In this document: in pieces, positions 49,009 to 57,016 of the stretch
How the letters are laid out: each line of letters begins with the position of its first letter
How positions within the stretch are numbered: position 1 is the stretch's first letter
Source: Pseudonocardia sediminis
GTDB taxonomy: Bacteria > Actinomycetota > Actinomycetes > Mycobacteriales > Pseudonocardiaceae
Reading direction: 5' to 3'
DNA length: 64,000 nucleotides
Assembly: GCF_004217185.1 (NCBI RefSeq)
Contig: NZ_SHKL01000001.1
Coordinates: 1,441,001 to 1,505,000 of the forward strand
The notes under the pieces: model-generated
Seen by the model: only the letters and a program-made list of their open reading frames with translations
What the model was told of the DNA's origin: nothing
Database searches by the model: none
Made by a program: the position numbers and the translations under genes

Positions 49009-49625
49009 GCGTCCCCGGCGTCGGGCACCCGTCCGAAGACCTCCATGGCCCGGCGGAACAGGTCGTCCGGGACGGCCTCCGGGCACAGCCTGCGCTGCCG
49101 GATCAGGCCGTGGAACAGCGCGTTCAGGACGGTGGCCTGCTCGGAGTCGGTGAAGCGGCCGTCGCTCGGTTCCGAGGCGAGCAGCCGCGCGATCCCGTCC
49201 CGGATGCGGCGGTCGTCGTCGGCGAGGTGCTTCGCCAGCGGGTCGTCGTTGCGGATGGCGTAGAGCCAGGTCTCGGCCTCGAGCAGGGCCTGGATCCGGT
49301 CGTCGGCCATCTCGCCGAGCTGGGCGACCAGATGCGGCATGGCCTCGGTGGTCCCGCCGGCCAACGACTTCTCCGCGCGGGCCAGCCCGTCGGCCGTGGT
49401 GCGGTCGATCAGCGCCGCGAACAGCGCCTGCTTGCCCCCGAAGTGGGCGTAGACCGAGCCGATCGCGACACCGGCCTCGCGGGCGATCTCCTCCACCGAG
49501 GCGCTGCCGTAGCCGCGCTCGGCGAACACGGTCCGGGCCGCGGACAGCACGGCCTCACGGGTACGGGCCTTGCCCTCCGCGCGGCGCCCGCCACGGGGGC
49601 GCGTCGTGTCGTCGCCATCGGTCAC
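48984..49625 (-). CDS. TetR-family regulator beside the BVMO
   Basis: 213 residues from the GTG at 49625; the frame continues upstream without a better start. A canonical TetR HTH is present: ARTREAVLSAARTVFAERGY, then SVEEIAREAGVAIGSVYAHF. The C-terminal half is helical with a TetR ligand pocket of unknown specificity. It converges on the BVMO gene and overlaps its last 25 bases. It probably represses the P450-ADH-BVMO genes until their substrate is present, but no operator was identified. Confidence 0.88.
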   Translation of the reverse strand: MTDGDDTTRPRGGRRAEGKARTREAVLSAARTVFAERGYGSASVEEIAREAGVAIGSVYAHFGGKQALFAALIDRTTADGLARAEKSLAGGTTEAMPHLVAQLGEMADDRIQALLEAETWLYAIRNDDPLAKHLADDDRRIRDGIARLLASEPSDGRFTDSEQATVLNALFHGLIRQRRLCPEAVPDDLFRRAMEVFGRVPDAGDAQASANPS

Positions 49626-49717
49626 CGCAACATTTTCGCGTCCGGGCGTAGCGGGCGCGAGGCGGGGCGGGCCCGGGGGCCGGAACGTCCCTGCCACCGC
49701 TCCGGCCCCCGGGTCCC

Positions 49718-49753
49718 GGCGGCACCGCGGGCTCCCCAGCTCACGGTGCCGCC
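49718..49753 (-). terminator. Terminator after small secreted protein
   Basis: GGCGGCACCG (49718-49727) pairs with CGGTGCCGCC (49744-49753) over 16 bases. It lies 20 bases past the end of the minus-strand gene at 49773 and should end its transcript. Confidence 0.65.
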
Positions 49754-49772
49754 GTCGATCCGGGCGGGGCGA

Positions 49773-50027
49773 CTACAGGCCGAGGACACCGTCGACGGTG
49801 TCGGCGACGCCGCCGAGCAGGCCGCCGACGCCGTCCACGAGGCCGCCGACGAGGCCGGGCTTCTCCTCGGTCTGCTCGGCCGGGTAGTGGTGCTCGTGCA
49901 CGTGCTGGACCGTCTCCGAGTCCGAACCGTGGTCGTAGTAGTCCCCGGCGCTGGCGACGCCGGCGACCCCGGCCATCGTGACCCCGGCGGTCAGGGCGAT
50001 GGCGGCCACGCGGTGCGAACGCTTCAT
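49773..50027 (-). CDS. Small secreted His-rich protein
   Basis: 84 residues from the ATG at 50027, with an AGAGGAAC ribosome site. A signal peptide (RVAAIALTAGVTMAGVAGVASA) precedes a mature part of about 57 residues containing DYYDHG and HVHEHHYPAEQ. A Gly/Val-rich amphipathic tail (GGLVDGVGGLLGGVADTVDG) follows. The His cluster could bind metal and the tail could associate with membrane or self-assemble. No family recognised. It stands alone with a terminator downstream. Confidence 0.65.
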   Translation of the reverse strand: MKRSHRVAAIALTAGVTMAGVAGVASAGDYYDHGSDSETVQHVHEHHYPAEQTEEKPGLVGGLVDGVGGLLGGVADTVDGVLGL

Positions 50028-50386
50028 GGTGGTTCCTCTTCTCGAACTGTGCTTCTGCGGACGAGCACCGTCGCCGGTGCGAGGACAAGTCGTACGGATC
50101 ACGATCACTGGAATCAAGCCTCAATGAAAGTTCGTTCCAGTTTTCGCGACGACCGGTGCGGGGGACGCGATCGGTGGTCGAGCGTCCGTGCGGCGTCCTG
50201 TTCGGACCGGGGTCGGGCATGCGGCCGTCCGGGCGTCCGCTAGCGGCCGGGACCGGGCCTCCACCTCCGGATCGTCACCGGACGCGATCAGCCGCGGCCG
50301 CCGTGCACTCCGACGGGTGATGGCCCCGACGTGTTTGCGACGGTGTGTGGACGACCGTTCGCCGCCGTGGCGGTGCGTTCGTCGAG
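50028..50386. other. Intergenic, no supported gene
   Basis: The 359 bases between the small secreted protein and the GNAT remnant hold the former's promoter region, including an AT-richer patch around 50095-50140. No open frame has start-site or composition support. Confidence 0.5.
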
Positions 50387-50785
50387 CTAGTCAGGGCCCG
50401 GACCGGCCCGGGACGGGCACTCCAGCGTGATCGAGTGCTCGACGAAGCCCCGTCGGCGGTAAAGACGCCGGGCGCCGTCGTTGGCCGCGTGGGCGGTCAC
50501 CGAGAGCACGTTGGCCGGGATCGACGCGGCCCAGGACGTGAACGCGTCGTACATGCTCTCGAGGTCGGCGACGACGAGACCGGGACGCAACGGGTTCGCC
50601 GGCGCCCGCCGCGCGAGAAGGTACCCGCGCACCGACCCGTCGTCGGCGACGACGACCAGCGCGTCGCTGCTCCGGAGGGCATCGGTGACGTGCGGTCCCC
50701 CGGCCACGGCGGGCCACCCGACGTCGGCGTGCGGATCACGTCGCCCCGAGTCCTCCGCGAACAGACGGGCCATCAGACCGGTCAC
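50387..50785 (-). pseudogene. GNAT acetyltransferase lacking its acetyl-CoA-binding loop
   Basis: 132 residues from GTG (or ATG 50773). The C-terminal half is plainly GNAT: SVTAHAANDGARRLYRRRGFVEHSITLE. Upstream, RGYLLARR...PANPLRPG and LESMY are the usual strand 4 region. But in active enzymes LESMY is followed by about 15 residues including the R/Q-x-x-G-x-G/A acetyl-CoA loop, and here LESMY runs directly into DAFTSWA. The reading frame is kept, so this looks like a clean in-frame deletion. Activity is unlikely. It could be a relic or a non-catalytic protein. Confidence 0.7.
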
Positions 50786-50937
50786 GGACGTGACGTGGCG
50801 TGCGTCGCGGTACGGATGTCCATCGACCGACGGTAGGACGCCGGACCCGGTCGAAAAAACAGCCCGATCCGACCGGCACCGTGGTGACGTCCGCGATGCC
50901 CTGGTCCGCGGGCGCCGAGCCGGTAGCGTCCGGGGCC

Positions 50938-52029
50938 GTGAGCACAGCCACCGAGCAGCCCACCGTGCGAGCCGTGTCCGTGCGTCCGGTCCTCGCCCCG
51001 CTCGACCCGCCGTTGCAGACCGCCGCCGGGGAGGTGCCGGTGGCGCCCCTGGTCCTCGTCGACGTCACCACCTCCGACGGCGTCACCGGGAGTGCCTACC
51101 TCTTCTGCTACACCGAGCTGGTCCTCGGTGCCCTGACGAGCCTGGTCCGGGAGATGGGGGAGGCCGTCGCCGGGACGGCGGCCGCGCCGCGCGCCGTCGA
51201 GGCGGACCTGCGGGGCCGGATGCGGCTGCTGCGCCCGCAGGGCCTGGTGACGATGGCGATCTCCGGGATCGACATGGCCTGCTGGGATGCGCTCGCCCGC
51301 CGGGCGGAGCTGCCCCTGGTGCGGCTGCTCGGCGGCGCACCGCGTCCGGTGAGGGCGTACGGCAGCCTGCGGTCGATGGCGCCGGAGGCGGTCCACGACG
51401 AGGCCCGGCAGCTCACGGCACTGGGGTTCGACGCGTACAAGGTCAAGGTCGGGTCCGCCGGCCTGGCCCGCGACCGCGAGGTGATCCACGCGCTGCGCGA
51501 CGCCGTCGGTCCCGGCTGCGACCTCGCCGTCGACTACAACCAGACACTCCCGGTCCCGGAGGCGATGCGGCGCATCCACGCCCTCGCCGACGAGAACCTG
51601 CTCTGGGTCGAGGAACCGACCCGTGCCGACGACGCCGCCGGGCACGCACGCATCCGGGCTTCGGTGTCGACGCCGATCCAGCTGGGCGAGAGCTGGTGGG
51701 GCGTCGACGAGATGACCGCGAGCATCCGCGCGGGAGCGGGCGACCACGCCATGCTCGACGTGGCCCGCATCGGTGGCGTGACCGGCTGGCTGCAGGCCGC
51801 ACCGGTGGCCCACGCCGCGGGCCTGCCGCTGTCGAGCCACTTCTGGCCGGAGGTCAGTGCGGCGCTCCTCGCCGTGTCGCCGGGCGCGTTCCTGCTGGAG
51901 TACATCGACGTCGCGGCCGGGCTGCGGCGTGAGCCGGTGACGGTGGTCGACGGCGCGGTGGTCCTGTCCGAGGAACCGGGCAGCGGCGTCGTCTGGGACG
52001 ACGACGCCGTCGACCGTCACCGGGTCTGA
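50938..52029 (+). CDS. Enolase-superfamily enzyme, mandelate racemase subgroup
   Basis: 363 residues from GTG. The N-terminal capping domain is followed by the barrel with the KxK motif (DAYKVKVG), metal ligands in LAVDYNQTL, LLWVEEPT and QLGESWW, and the terminal catalytic His in PLSSHFWPE. This set places it with mandelate racemase/muconate-lactonising relatives that abstract a proton alpha to a carboxylate. The actual substrate, such as a sugar acid or mandelate-like acid, cannot be predicted. Divergent from the GNAT remnant; convergent with an SRPBCC gene. Confidence 0.88.
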   Translation: MSTATEQPTVRAVSVRPVLAPLDPPLQTAAGEVPVAPLVLVDVTTSDGVTGSAYLFCYTELVLGALTSLVREMGEAVAGTAAAPRAVEADLRGRMRLLRPQGLVTMAISGIDMACWDALARRAELPLVRLLGGAPRPVRAYGSLRSMAPEAVHDEARQLTALGFDAYKVKVGSAGLARDREVIHALRDAVGPGCDLAVDYNQTLPVPEAMRRIHALADENLLWVEEPTRADDAAGHARIRASVSTPIQLGESWWGVDEMTASIRAGAGDHAMLDVARIGGVTGWLQAAPVAHAAGLPLSSHFWPEVSAALLAVSPGAFLLEYIDVAAGLRREPVTVVDGAVVLSEEPGSGVVWDDDAVDRHRV

Positions 52030-52041
52030 TCGCCCGGGGGA

Positions 52042-52479
52042 TCAGACCTGCCTCTCCAGCGCGGCGGTCATCTGCCCGATCAGCTCGTCGCCGATCCGTT
52101 CGAACTCCCGCCTCAGGAGAGGCGAGGCCAGCCGGGCCAGCCGGTGGAGGTGCACGACCGAGTCGTAGTGGATCGAGGTCCCGCCGCCGTCGCGCGGGGT
52201 GCACGTGATGGTGTCGGTCGAGGTGGCTCCCCGGTTCCGTCCGGAGAAGACGAGCCGGTCGTCATCGAGGTGCTCGAGCCGGAAGTCGACGATCACCGTC
52301 CGGTGCAGCAGGCGTAGGGCGTTGCGCCACTCGGTCCCCAGCCCGACCGGCCCGTCGCTGATCTTCGTGCAGGTGACCGTGCCCGGGTCCCACTCCCGCG
52401 AGTTGCCCCAGTCGGTCAGGTAGCCCACCACCGTGGGGAGCTGGGTGGCGACGGCGAAGCTGCGCTCCACGGCGATCAT
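52042..52479 (-). CDS. SRPBCC-family protein
   Basis: 145 residues from the ATG at 52479; the longer frame upstream is not supported. It starts with VERSFAVATQLPTVVGYLTDWGNSREWDPGT in split form, the typical SRPBCC entry helix and strand. Later come strand pairs such as VDFRLEHLDDDRLVFSGRN and a closing helix. It likely binds a hydrophobic ligand or is a coenzyme Q-binding-type protein. This is the last chromosomal gene before the left attachment repeat of the integrated element. Function unknown. Confidence 0.78.
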   Translation of the reverse strand: MIAVERSFAVATQLPTVVGYLTDWGNSREWDPGTVTCTKISDGPVGLGTEWRNALRLLHRTVIVDFRLEHLDDDRLVFSGRNRGATSTDTITCTPRDGGGTSIHYDSVVHLHRLARLASPLLRREFERIGDELIGQMTAALERQV

Positions 52480-52625
52480 GTGATGATCTTGCCCGGTGTC
52501 TGCGGTCTCGGGGCCGACGCGCCGACGTCGGGCCCCTCCCGCATCACTCCGCCCGGGTCGAGGCGCGGGATGAACGTGGGGTCGATCTTGATGCCGGATC
52601 AGCCGCGATGCGCTGACCTGCTGAC

Positions 52626-52666
52626 TGTGTGCCCTCGGCAGGATTCGAACCTGCGACCACAGGATT
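52626..52666. repeat. Left attachment-site repeat
   Basis: 41 bp matching 63441-63481 with one mismatch (T at 52635 for C at 63450). The identical core is 52636-52666. It carries the tRNA T-arm through anticodon-loop sequence but no complete tRNA. A small dyad CCGAGA-N6-TCTCGG follows at 52667-52684. Confidence 0.88.
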
Positions 52667-53087
52667 CCGAGATCGCTGTCTCGGACGGTGCGGGGGAGTG
52701 CCGGATGATGCCGTTGACCTGCGGGAACGTTTCCGGACGTCCGTGGCCGATAGCCGTCGCTGCGGGTGGTTCCGGGTAGGTAAACGTGGGGTTCGATCTT
52801 CGGCGACCATCGGAGGGGTTGGGCCCACACCCCTCCGGCTCCCTCGTCCTGACCCCGCACCTCGTCGTGGTGGTGGTGTCCAGGGTGGCCGTCAGGCCAT
52901 CGCGCAGCGACGCGTAGCGCCCTGGACGCCGGCGCCGCGGCGTGGACGCTGAAGGAGACGGGGATCCCGACCACCTACATCGTGTTCTGGCTCGGGGCCG
53001 GGTGGTGTCGAGGTTCGCTTCTTGCGATGCTGTGTTGCATCAAGCTGCTTCGTCCGTCTGCGGTAGCCTGCGCAACTCAATCGGAGG
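52667..53087. other. Left arm of element, no supported gene
   Basis: 421 bases. Visible items are the dyad just inside the repeat, an inverted repeat GTCCAGGG/CCCTGGAC at 52878-52885 and 52920-52927, and a stretch from about 52916 that translates as ALDAGAAAWTLKETGIPTTY without a start, possibly a broken gene end. The segment AAACGTGGGGTTCGATCTT near 52780 recalls GAACGTGGGGTCGATCTT outside the left repeat at about 52572. Confidence 0.4.
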
Positions 53088-53618
53088 ATGGACGCGACAG
53101 TGCTCCCGGATGGACAAGACGAGCAAGCGACTGCTCGGGCTGCTCAGGTGCGCCCCGCGGAAGGCCAGGTACATGCCTCGGGTGACTCGTCCGCGGAGTC
53201 GTCCAGCTTGGACGCGAGGAAGCTGCACGTCTCTGTCGACTTGCCGGGGCAGCCAGCTGGAGCGGCTGCGGAGCGTTTTCGGAGCTACGTGGAGCGCTTC
53301 GCGGTCGACCTCGCCAAAGAGACGTCTCGACTCGAACTTGATGCCCGTGCGGACGGGGAGGGCGAACCGGTAGTCACGCCGAGCATGGTGACCAGGGCAA
53401 ACGACGCTGTTCGCAACCCGCGCCCGGAGGCAGCCGGACCGCTCTGGGCTTTGATCGTTGCTCAGGTCGCAGTCCTGCCGACGAGCATCACTGCCGGAGT
53501 CTTCGGAAGTTACCTAAACTCGGGGTGGCAGTGGACGGGCCTGCTTGGGGCTAGTGCGCTTGCGGTCGTTTGTCAGATCTACGCAGTTGTCGCAGTAATA
53601 GGGAGGTTGAGGAAGTGA
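53088..53618 (+). CDS. Unrecognised protein with C-terminal TM pair (AICE cargo)
   Basis: 176 residues. The N-terminal 115 residues are polar with a helical segment (AAAERFRSYVERFAVDLAKE). The C-terminus carries two TM helices (LWALIVAQVAVLPTSITAGVF and WTGLLGASALAVVCQIYAVV). The ATG at 53088 directly abuts a GGAGG, which is too close; GTG at 53100 has better spacing and may be the true start. The stop overlaps the next gene (GTGA), so the two proteins are coupled. No domain recognised. Base composition drops toward the 3' end, like its partner. Confidence 0.6.
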   Translation: MDATVLPDGQDEQATARAAQVRPAEGQVHASGDSSAESSSLDARKLHVSVDLPGQPAGAAAERFRSYVERFAVDLAKETSRLELDARADGEGEPVVTPSMVTRANDAVRNPRPEAAGPLWALIVAQVAVLPTSITAGVFGSYLNSGWQWTGLLGASALAVVCQIYAVVAVIGRLRK

Positions 53619-54730
53619 CACAAGGGCCCCCCTCCACTGACGGCGTCGAGGACAACGCGAATCTTACGCCGGCAGCGCGTGAGCTACTGGAAGAGTACGT
53701 AACCCAGTATCGGTCGAACTTAATTCTTCAGGCTGTGCGTGATGGTCGTGGGCGAGAGTCGGAAATCCGACTTGGAGATGTGAAGCGGGCAGCGGCTTCC
53801 GGTCGCAATTCTCCGCTATGGAGACGATATTGGGCCGGCCTAGTCGTCATTGTTAGCGTTCTCGCAGGGGCTTTGGTTAGTGTATCCGCCGAATTCCTGT
53901 TCGGTGCGATCGGAGGACGTACAGTTTCCATTGCCGCGATTTTAGTTGGTGTTGCTTCTTCTTTGATAGTCTCGGTGGGTGTGTTGACTGCAAATCTGAC
54001 AGTTGCACGCGCATACGACGACTTTCGGGGACGTACCGAAGAGTTCTTGCGGGAAGTTGCCGAGCTCGAGCTCCTTGCTCGCTCAGCGGCTGAGCTCGTT
54101 GCTGGTCGAAGAGATGAAAGCATCGTGACAGTGCTCGAAGAACTTGAGCGAAGCCGAGTATTTAATGAACTTGATTCGCTGAATTTTAGTCGAATAATGA
54201 AATTGCGAAACTCTCTGGTTCATGAGCGTGTTCGTCGTCTCGAGTCGACCGAACAGCGTGAAGCGAATCGTCGAATCCAGCGCCTGCGAGACAAGCTGCA
54301 GATAGCTGCAGCGCGACCAAAATCGTTAGCTCGCAGGTCCACGCTCGCTCGTGTGGCCGACGAATACGAGGCCAATGTTCGGGCAGCGCTTAAGCGCGTC
54401 CTTCCCAATGCTCAGGTCGCAAGTCTCCAGGAAGATCAGGGTATCGATTTTCTCATTGATCTCCCCGAAGGTAGTGTCGGTGTTGTTGTCAAGTACACGT
54501 CTCGACCCATGAGCCGGGCCCGGCTCTTGGATCTAGGTCGTCGTGCAGCTAAGAGCCGCTCCTTGCGGATTTTATTGGTATCCAATAGCGCACCTTCGCT
54601 GCATCTTCAGGACGCGCTACGAGATAGCAGTGATAGCGATATAGTTCCGGTGAGTTGGGCAGACGAGTCAGACGACGACGCGCTGGCCAGCGCAGTCCAG
54701 AAGCTCCTGGCAGATCACCTTGCAAGATGA
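53615..54730 (+). CDS. Two-TM protein with RNxxVH motif and nuclease-like C-terminus (AICE cargo)
   Basis: 371 residues from GTG, preceded by GAGGAA. Two TM helices lie at about residues 70-135 (AGLVVIVSVLAGALVSVSA, AAILVGVASSLIVSVGVLTA). A helical region holds KLRNSLVHERVRR, matching the R-x4-H HEPN motif. The C-terminal ~120 residues (EYEANVRAALKRVLPNAQVA, then DQGIDFLIDLPEGSVGVVVK) resemble a PD-(D/E)xK fold, but the expected E before the Lys is Val. Base composition is clearly lower in GC than host genes, a sign of transfer. Defence or abortive infection is a hypothesis. Confidence 0.6.
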   Translation: MTQGPPSTDGVEDNANLTPAARELLEEYVTQYRSNLILQAVRDGRGRESEIRLGDVKRAAASGRNSPLWRRYWAGLVVIVSVLAGALVSVSAEFLFGAIGGRTVSIAAILVGVASSLIVSVGVLTANLTVARAYDDFRGRTEEFLREVAELELLARSAAELVAGRRDESIVTVLEELERSRVFNELDSLNFSRIMKLRNSLVHERVRRLESTEQREANRRIQRLRDKLQIAAARPKSLARRSTLARVADEYEANVRAALKRVLPNAQVASLQEDQGIDFLIDLPEGSVGVVVKYTSRPMSRARLLDLGRRAAKSRSLRILLVSNSAPSLHLQDALRDSSDSDIVPVSWADESDDDALASAVQKLLADHLAR

Positions 54731-54835
54731 AGCTTGCACTATGTTTCCACATCGCTGGATGGGTGATCATCTAACTTAATCCCGCGGGCCTACGGCACCC
54801 CAACATACGTCGGTCGTCGATTCTCGGCCTGATAT

Positions 54836-55753
54836 TTACGATCGAGCTGAATTTAAATCAGCAGTTATCTCGGTAAGGGCAGTTCGTGCCCTTTGGATGA
54901 CGTCAAAATCAACAGCGGTTCGATCTTCGATTCGATCTTCGCCGGTGAGCTTAGTCGAGTCTTCCTTTGCAAGTTGCCAGTACTCAATATAGGTTGGGAC
55001 TTTGTGAAAGGCGACATCAATCAGTTCGCGCAGGGGTGAGTACGTCTTTGTGAGGTATGTTCTCGCTGTCGCAAGCTTGGGGATCTCAACGTCCGCGTCG
55101 TTTGCACGCGGCCGAATCGACTCTTCTAGTATCCGCCACGATGTGGACGCACTCAGCCAGGATGCAGAGTCAGTTTCTTGCGAGGGGAGTGAGTTTGCAA
55201 GTCTTGTCTGCTCTTCACTAAGAGCCTTTAATGCCTTTTCTGTCCGCCCCTTAAACTCGAATGAGGCGGCGGCCATCAGAAGAGGCGTCCGAGCTTGACG
55301 ATCCCCACCAAAGGGATCTGCTTCGATCTCTTTCAGGAGCTTCAGTCTCTCTCGCAGAAGGTCATATCTAGCTGTCTCGATCTCCTCATGCGCTTTCAAA
55401 ATTCCACTGAGTGCGTTTGTCAACTTCGGATCATTTACGGTCGTTGCTTGGCGACTAAAGATATCTTGGAGTAGGCCGATTTCTCGGTCTATCGATTGCC
55501 CTAGTTGCTGTCGCTCTGTTATTGCCGCCTGGCGTCTATAAATCCGGGAAAGAACTACTATCGCGAACGGAATGCCGAAACATGCCGTAGCAACTCCACT
55601 GGCAACATTAGTTAGAAATGGATGCCGGATCCAGAAGTCCGTTGACTCTAGGAGGACTCCAACGCTTAGGATAGAGGCGCCGAGCATCAAGAGCGCTAAG
55701 CACAGGACGACATTGACGGGATCGAAAGTGCGCCCACGGGGAGTCAACTTCAT
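54836..55753 (-). CDS. Two-TM coiled-coil protein, unrecognised (AICE cargo)
   Basis: 305 residues from ATG. Two N-terminal TM helices (VVLCLALLMLGASILSVGVL and NVASGVATACFGIPFAIVVL) are followed by a long charged helical region (RRQAAITERQQLGQSIDREI; LKLLKEIEADPFGG) that suggests a coiled coil projecting into the cytoplasm. No catalytic motif is seen. It is convergent with the cargo pair at 53088-54730 and has the same AT-richer composition, so it was probably acquired with them. Function unknown; I do not recognise the family. Confidence 0.6.
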   Translation of the reverse strand: MKLTPRGRTFDPVNVVLCLALLMLGASILSVGVLLESTDFWIRHPFLTNVASGVATACFGIPFAIVVLSRIYRRQAAITERQQLGQSIDREIGLLQDIFSRQATTVNDPKLTNALSGILKAHEEIETARYDLLRERLKLLKEIEADPFGGDRQARTPLLMAAASFEFKGRTEKALKALSEEQTRLANSLPSQETDSASWLSASTSWRILEESIRPRANDADVEIPKLATARTYLTKTYSPLRELIDVAFHKVPTYIEYWQLAKEDSTKLTGEDRIEDRTAVDFDVIQRARTALTEITADLNSARS

Positions 55754-55990
55754 CTCGCGAAGTGAACCACAAGGGCCGGTTGAGATGCTTGGTGCTTAGT
55801 GGTGTCAGGCTGGTCTGGCGGGCGTGCGCGCGCCGGTCGTCGGGCCGAAGGTGTAGGCGTACCGGCTGCGACGCCGCCCGTCCGGCCCGTCAGGGCCGGC
55901 TTGAAGACGTAAAGAAAGTCCTCACCGGGCAGAACGGGTCCGGCAGGTCGGCAGGCGGCGCGCAACGTGGTCGGTTCTAAGGTTGGTGAT

Positions 55991-56554
55991 GTGGCGGAAG
56001 TGGATCAGGCTGCCTACGCGCTGGCGGAGGGCTTGCTGGCTCAGCAGTTGCCGGATCGCTGGCTCCATGTCCAGGCGGTCGCGTCGCAGGCACGGATGAT
56101 CGGCGCCGCGTTGGAGTGCGTCGATGCGGCTCGTCTGGTCCAGGCCGCGACGCTCCACGACATCGGGTACTCACCGGAGCTGGCCGACACTGGTTTCCAC
56201 CCGCTCGACGGTGCTCGGTTCCTTGCCGCTCGGGACTTCGATCCGACGGTGGTCGCACTGGTGGCGCACCACTCCAGCGCCGTCACCGAGGCCCGGCTAC
56301 GCGGGGTCGAGGGCCTGGACTCGTTCACCGACGACGTGACCGCCACCCGGGATGCGCTCTGGTACTGCGACGCCACGACCGGCCCACGGGGTGAGCGCTT
56401 CAGTCCGGAGGACCGCTGGGCGGAGGTTCGCGAGCGCTACGGGCCGGGGCATGTGGTGACGCAGTTCCTCGACGAGGCGGGTCCGGCGCTGCGGGCTGCT
56501 GTCGCCCGCACCGAGGAGCGGATGCTCGCGGCGAACGGCGCTCAGTCGACGTGA
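55991..56554 (+). CDS. HD-domain phosphohydrolase-like protein
   Basis: 187 residues from the GTG at 55991; GTG 55967 is an alternative. Metal-binding HD motif residues are in ATLHDIGYSPEL and VALVAHHSSAV, with an upstream His in DRWLHVQAVASQA. HD enzymes cleave phosphoesters, often nucleotides. The gene is convergent with the NUDIX gene, their stops overlapping by 13 bases. HD/NUDIX/HTH groupings recur in actinomycete integrative elements and may tune host nucleotide pools or element control. Function is inference. Confidence 0.8.
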   Translation: MAEVDQAAYALAEGLLAQQLPDRWLHVQAVASQARMIGAALECVDAARLVQAATLHDIGYSPELADTGFHPLDGARFLAARDFDPTVVALVAHHSSAVTEARLRGVEGLDSFTDDVTATRDALWYCDATTGPRGERFSPEDRWAEVRERYGPGHVVTQFLDEAGPALRAAVARTEERMLAANGAQST

Positions 56555-57006
56555 GGCCCGTTGTGGTCCACGGCGTGCCGGATTCGGCGAAGTGTCGACT
56601 CCGCGGCGTCGAGTTGGTCTAGCTCGTCCGTCGGCACCCACCGGACCTGGTGGCTTTCGTCGCTCGGCGTAGGTACTCCGCCGGTTGGTCTCGCGCTGAG
56701 GCACAGAGCGAACTCCTGGCGGACCTCTCCGTCGTCGTAGGCGATGACGTGGCGCGGGTCGGAGTAGATCCCCACGACGCCGGTCACCTCGACGTCGATG
56801 CCGGTCTCTTCGCGGGTTTCGCGGATGGCGGCTTCTCGAACGGACTCGCCGAGCTCCTGGCCGCCGCCGGGCAGTGCCCATCGGCCGTTGTCGGTGCGTT
56901 GGATCATCAGGACCCGGCCGTCGTCTACGGCCACGACGACGACGGCCACGACGAGGCTGTTGGCCTTCGGTGCGGTGGGGTCGTCGTAGTAGTCGGTCCT
57001 GGTCAC
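56542..57006 (-). CDS. NUDIX hydrolase
   Basis: 154 residues from GTG. The complete Nudix box is GGGQELGESVREAAIRETREETGI with its metal-binding glutamates (given here in split reading: GGGQELGESV / REAAIRETREETGI). The N-terminus VTRTDYYDDPTAPKAN and the strand AVVVVAVDDGRVLMIQRTDNG are typical of MutT/ADP-ribose-type members. It would hydrolyse a nucleoside diphosphate derivative. It overlaps the HD gene tail-to-tail and lies 10 bases downstream of the XRE gene, in the same operon. Confidence 0.9.
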   Translation of the reverse strand: MTRTDYYDDPTAPKANSLVVAVVVVAVDDGRVLMIQRTDNGRWALPGGGQELGESVREAAIRETREETGIDVEVTGVVGIYSDPRHVIAYDDGEVRQEFALCLSARPTGGVPTPSDESHQVRWVPTDELDQLDAAESTLRRIRHAVDHNGPHVD

Positions 57007-57016
57007 GCAGCCAGGA

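Noticed and set aside
52626..52684. Possible second tRNA gene at the left end of the element.
   Set aside because: Only the T arm to anticodon-loop part is present; there is no D arm or 5' acceptor strand, so it is an attachment-site duplicate.
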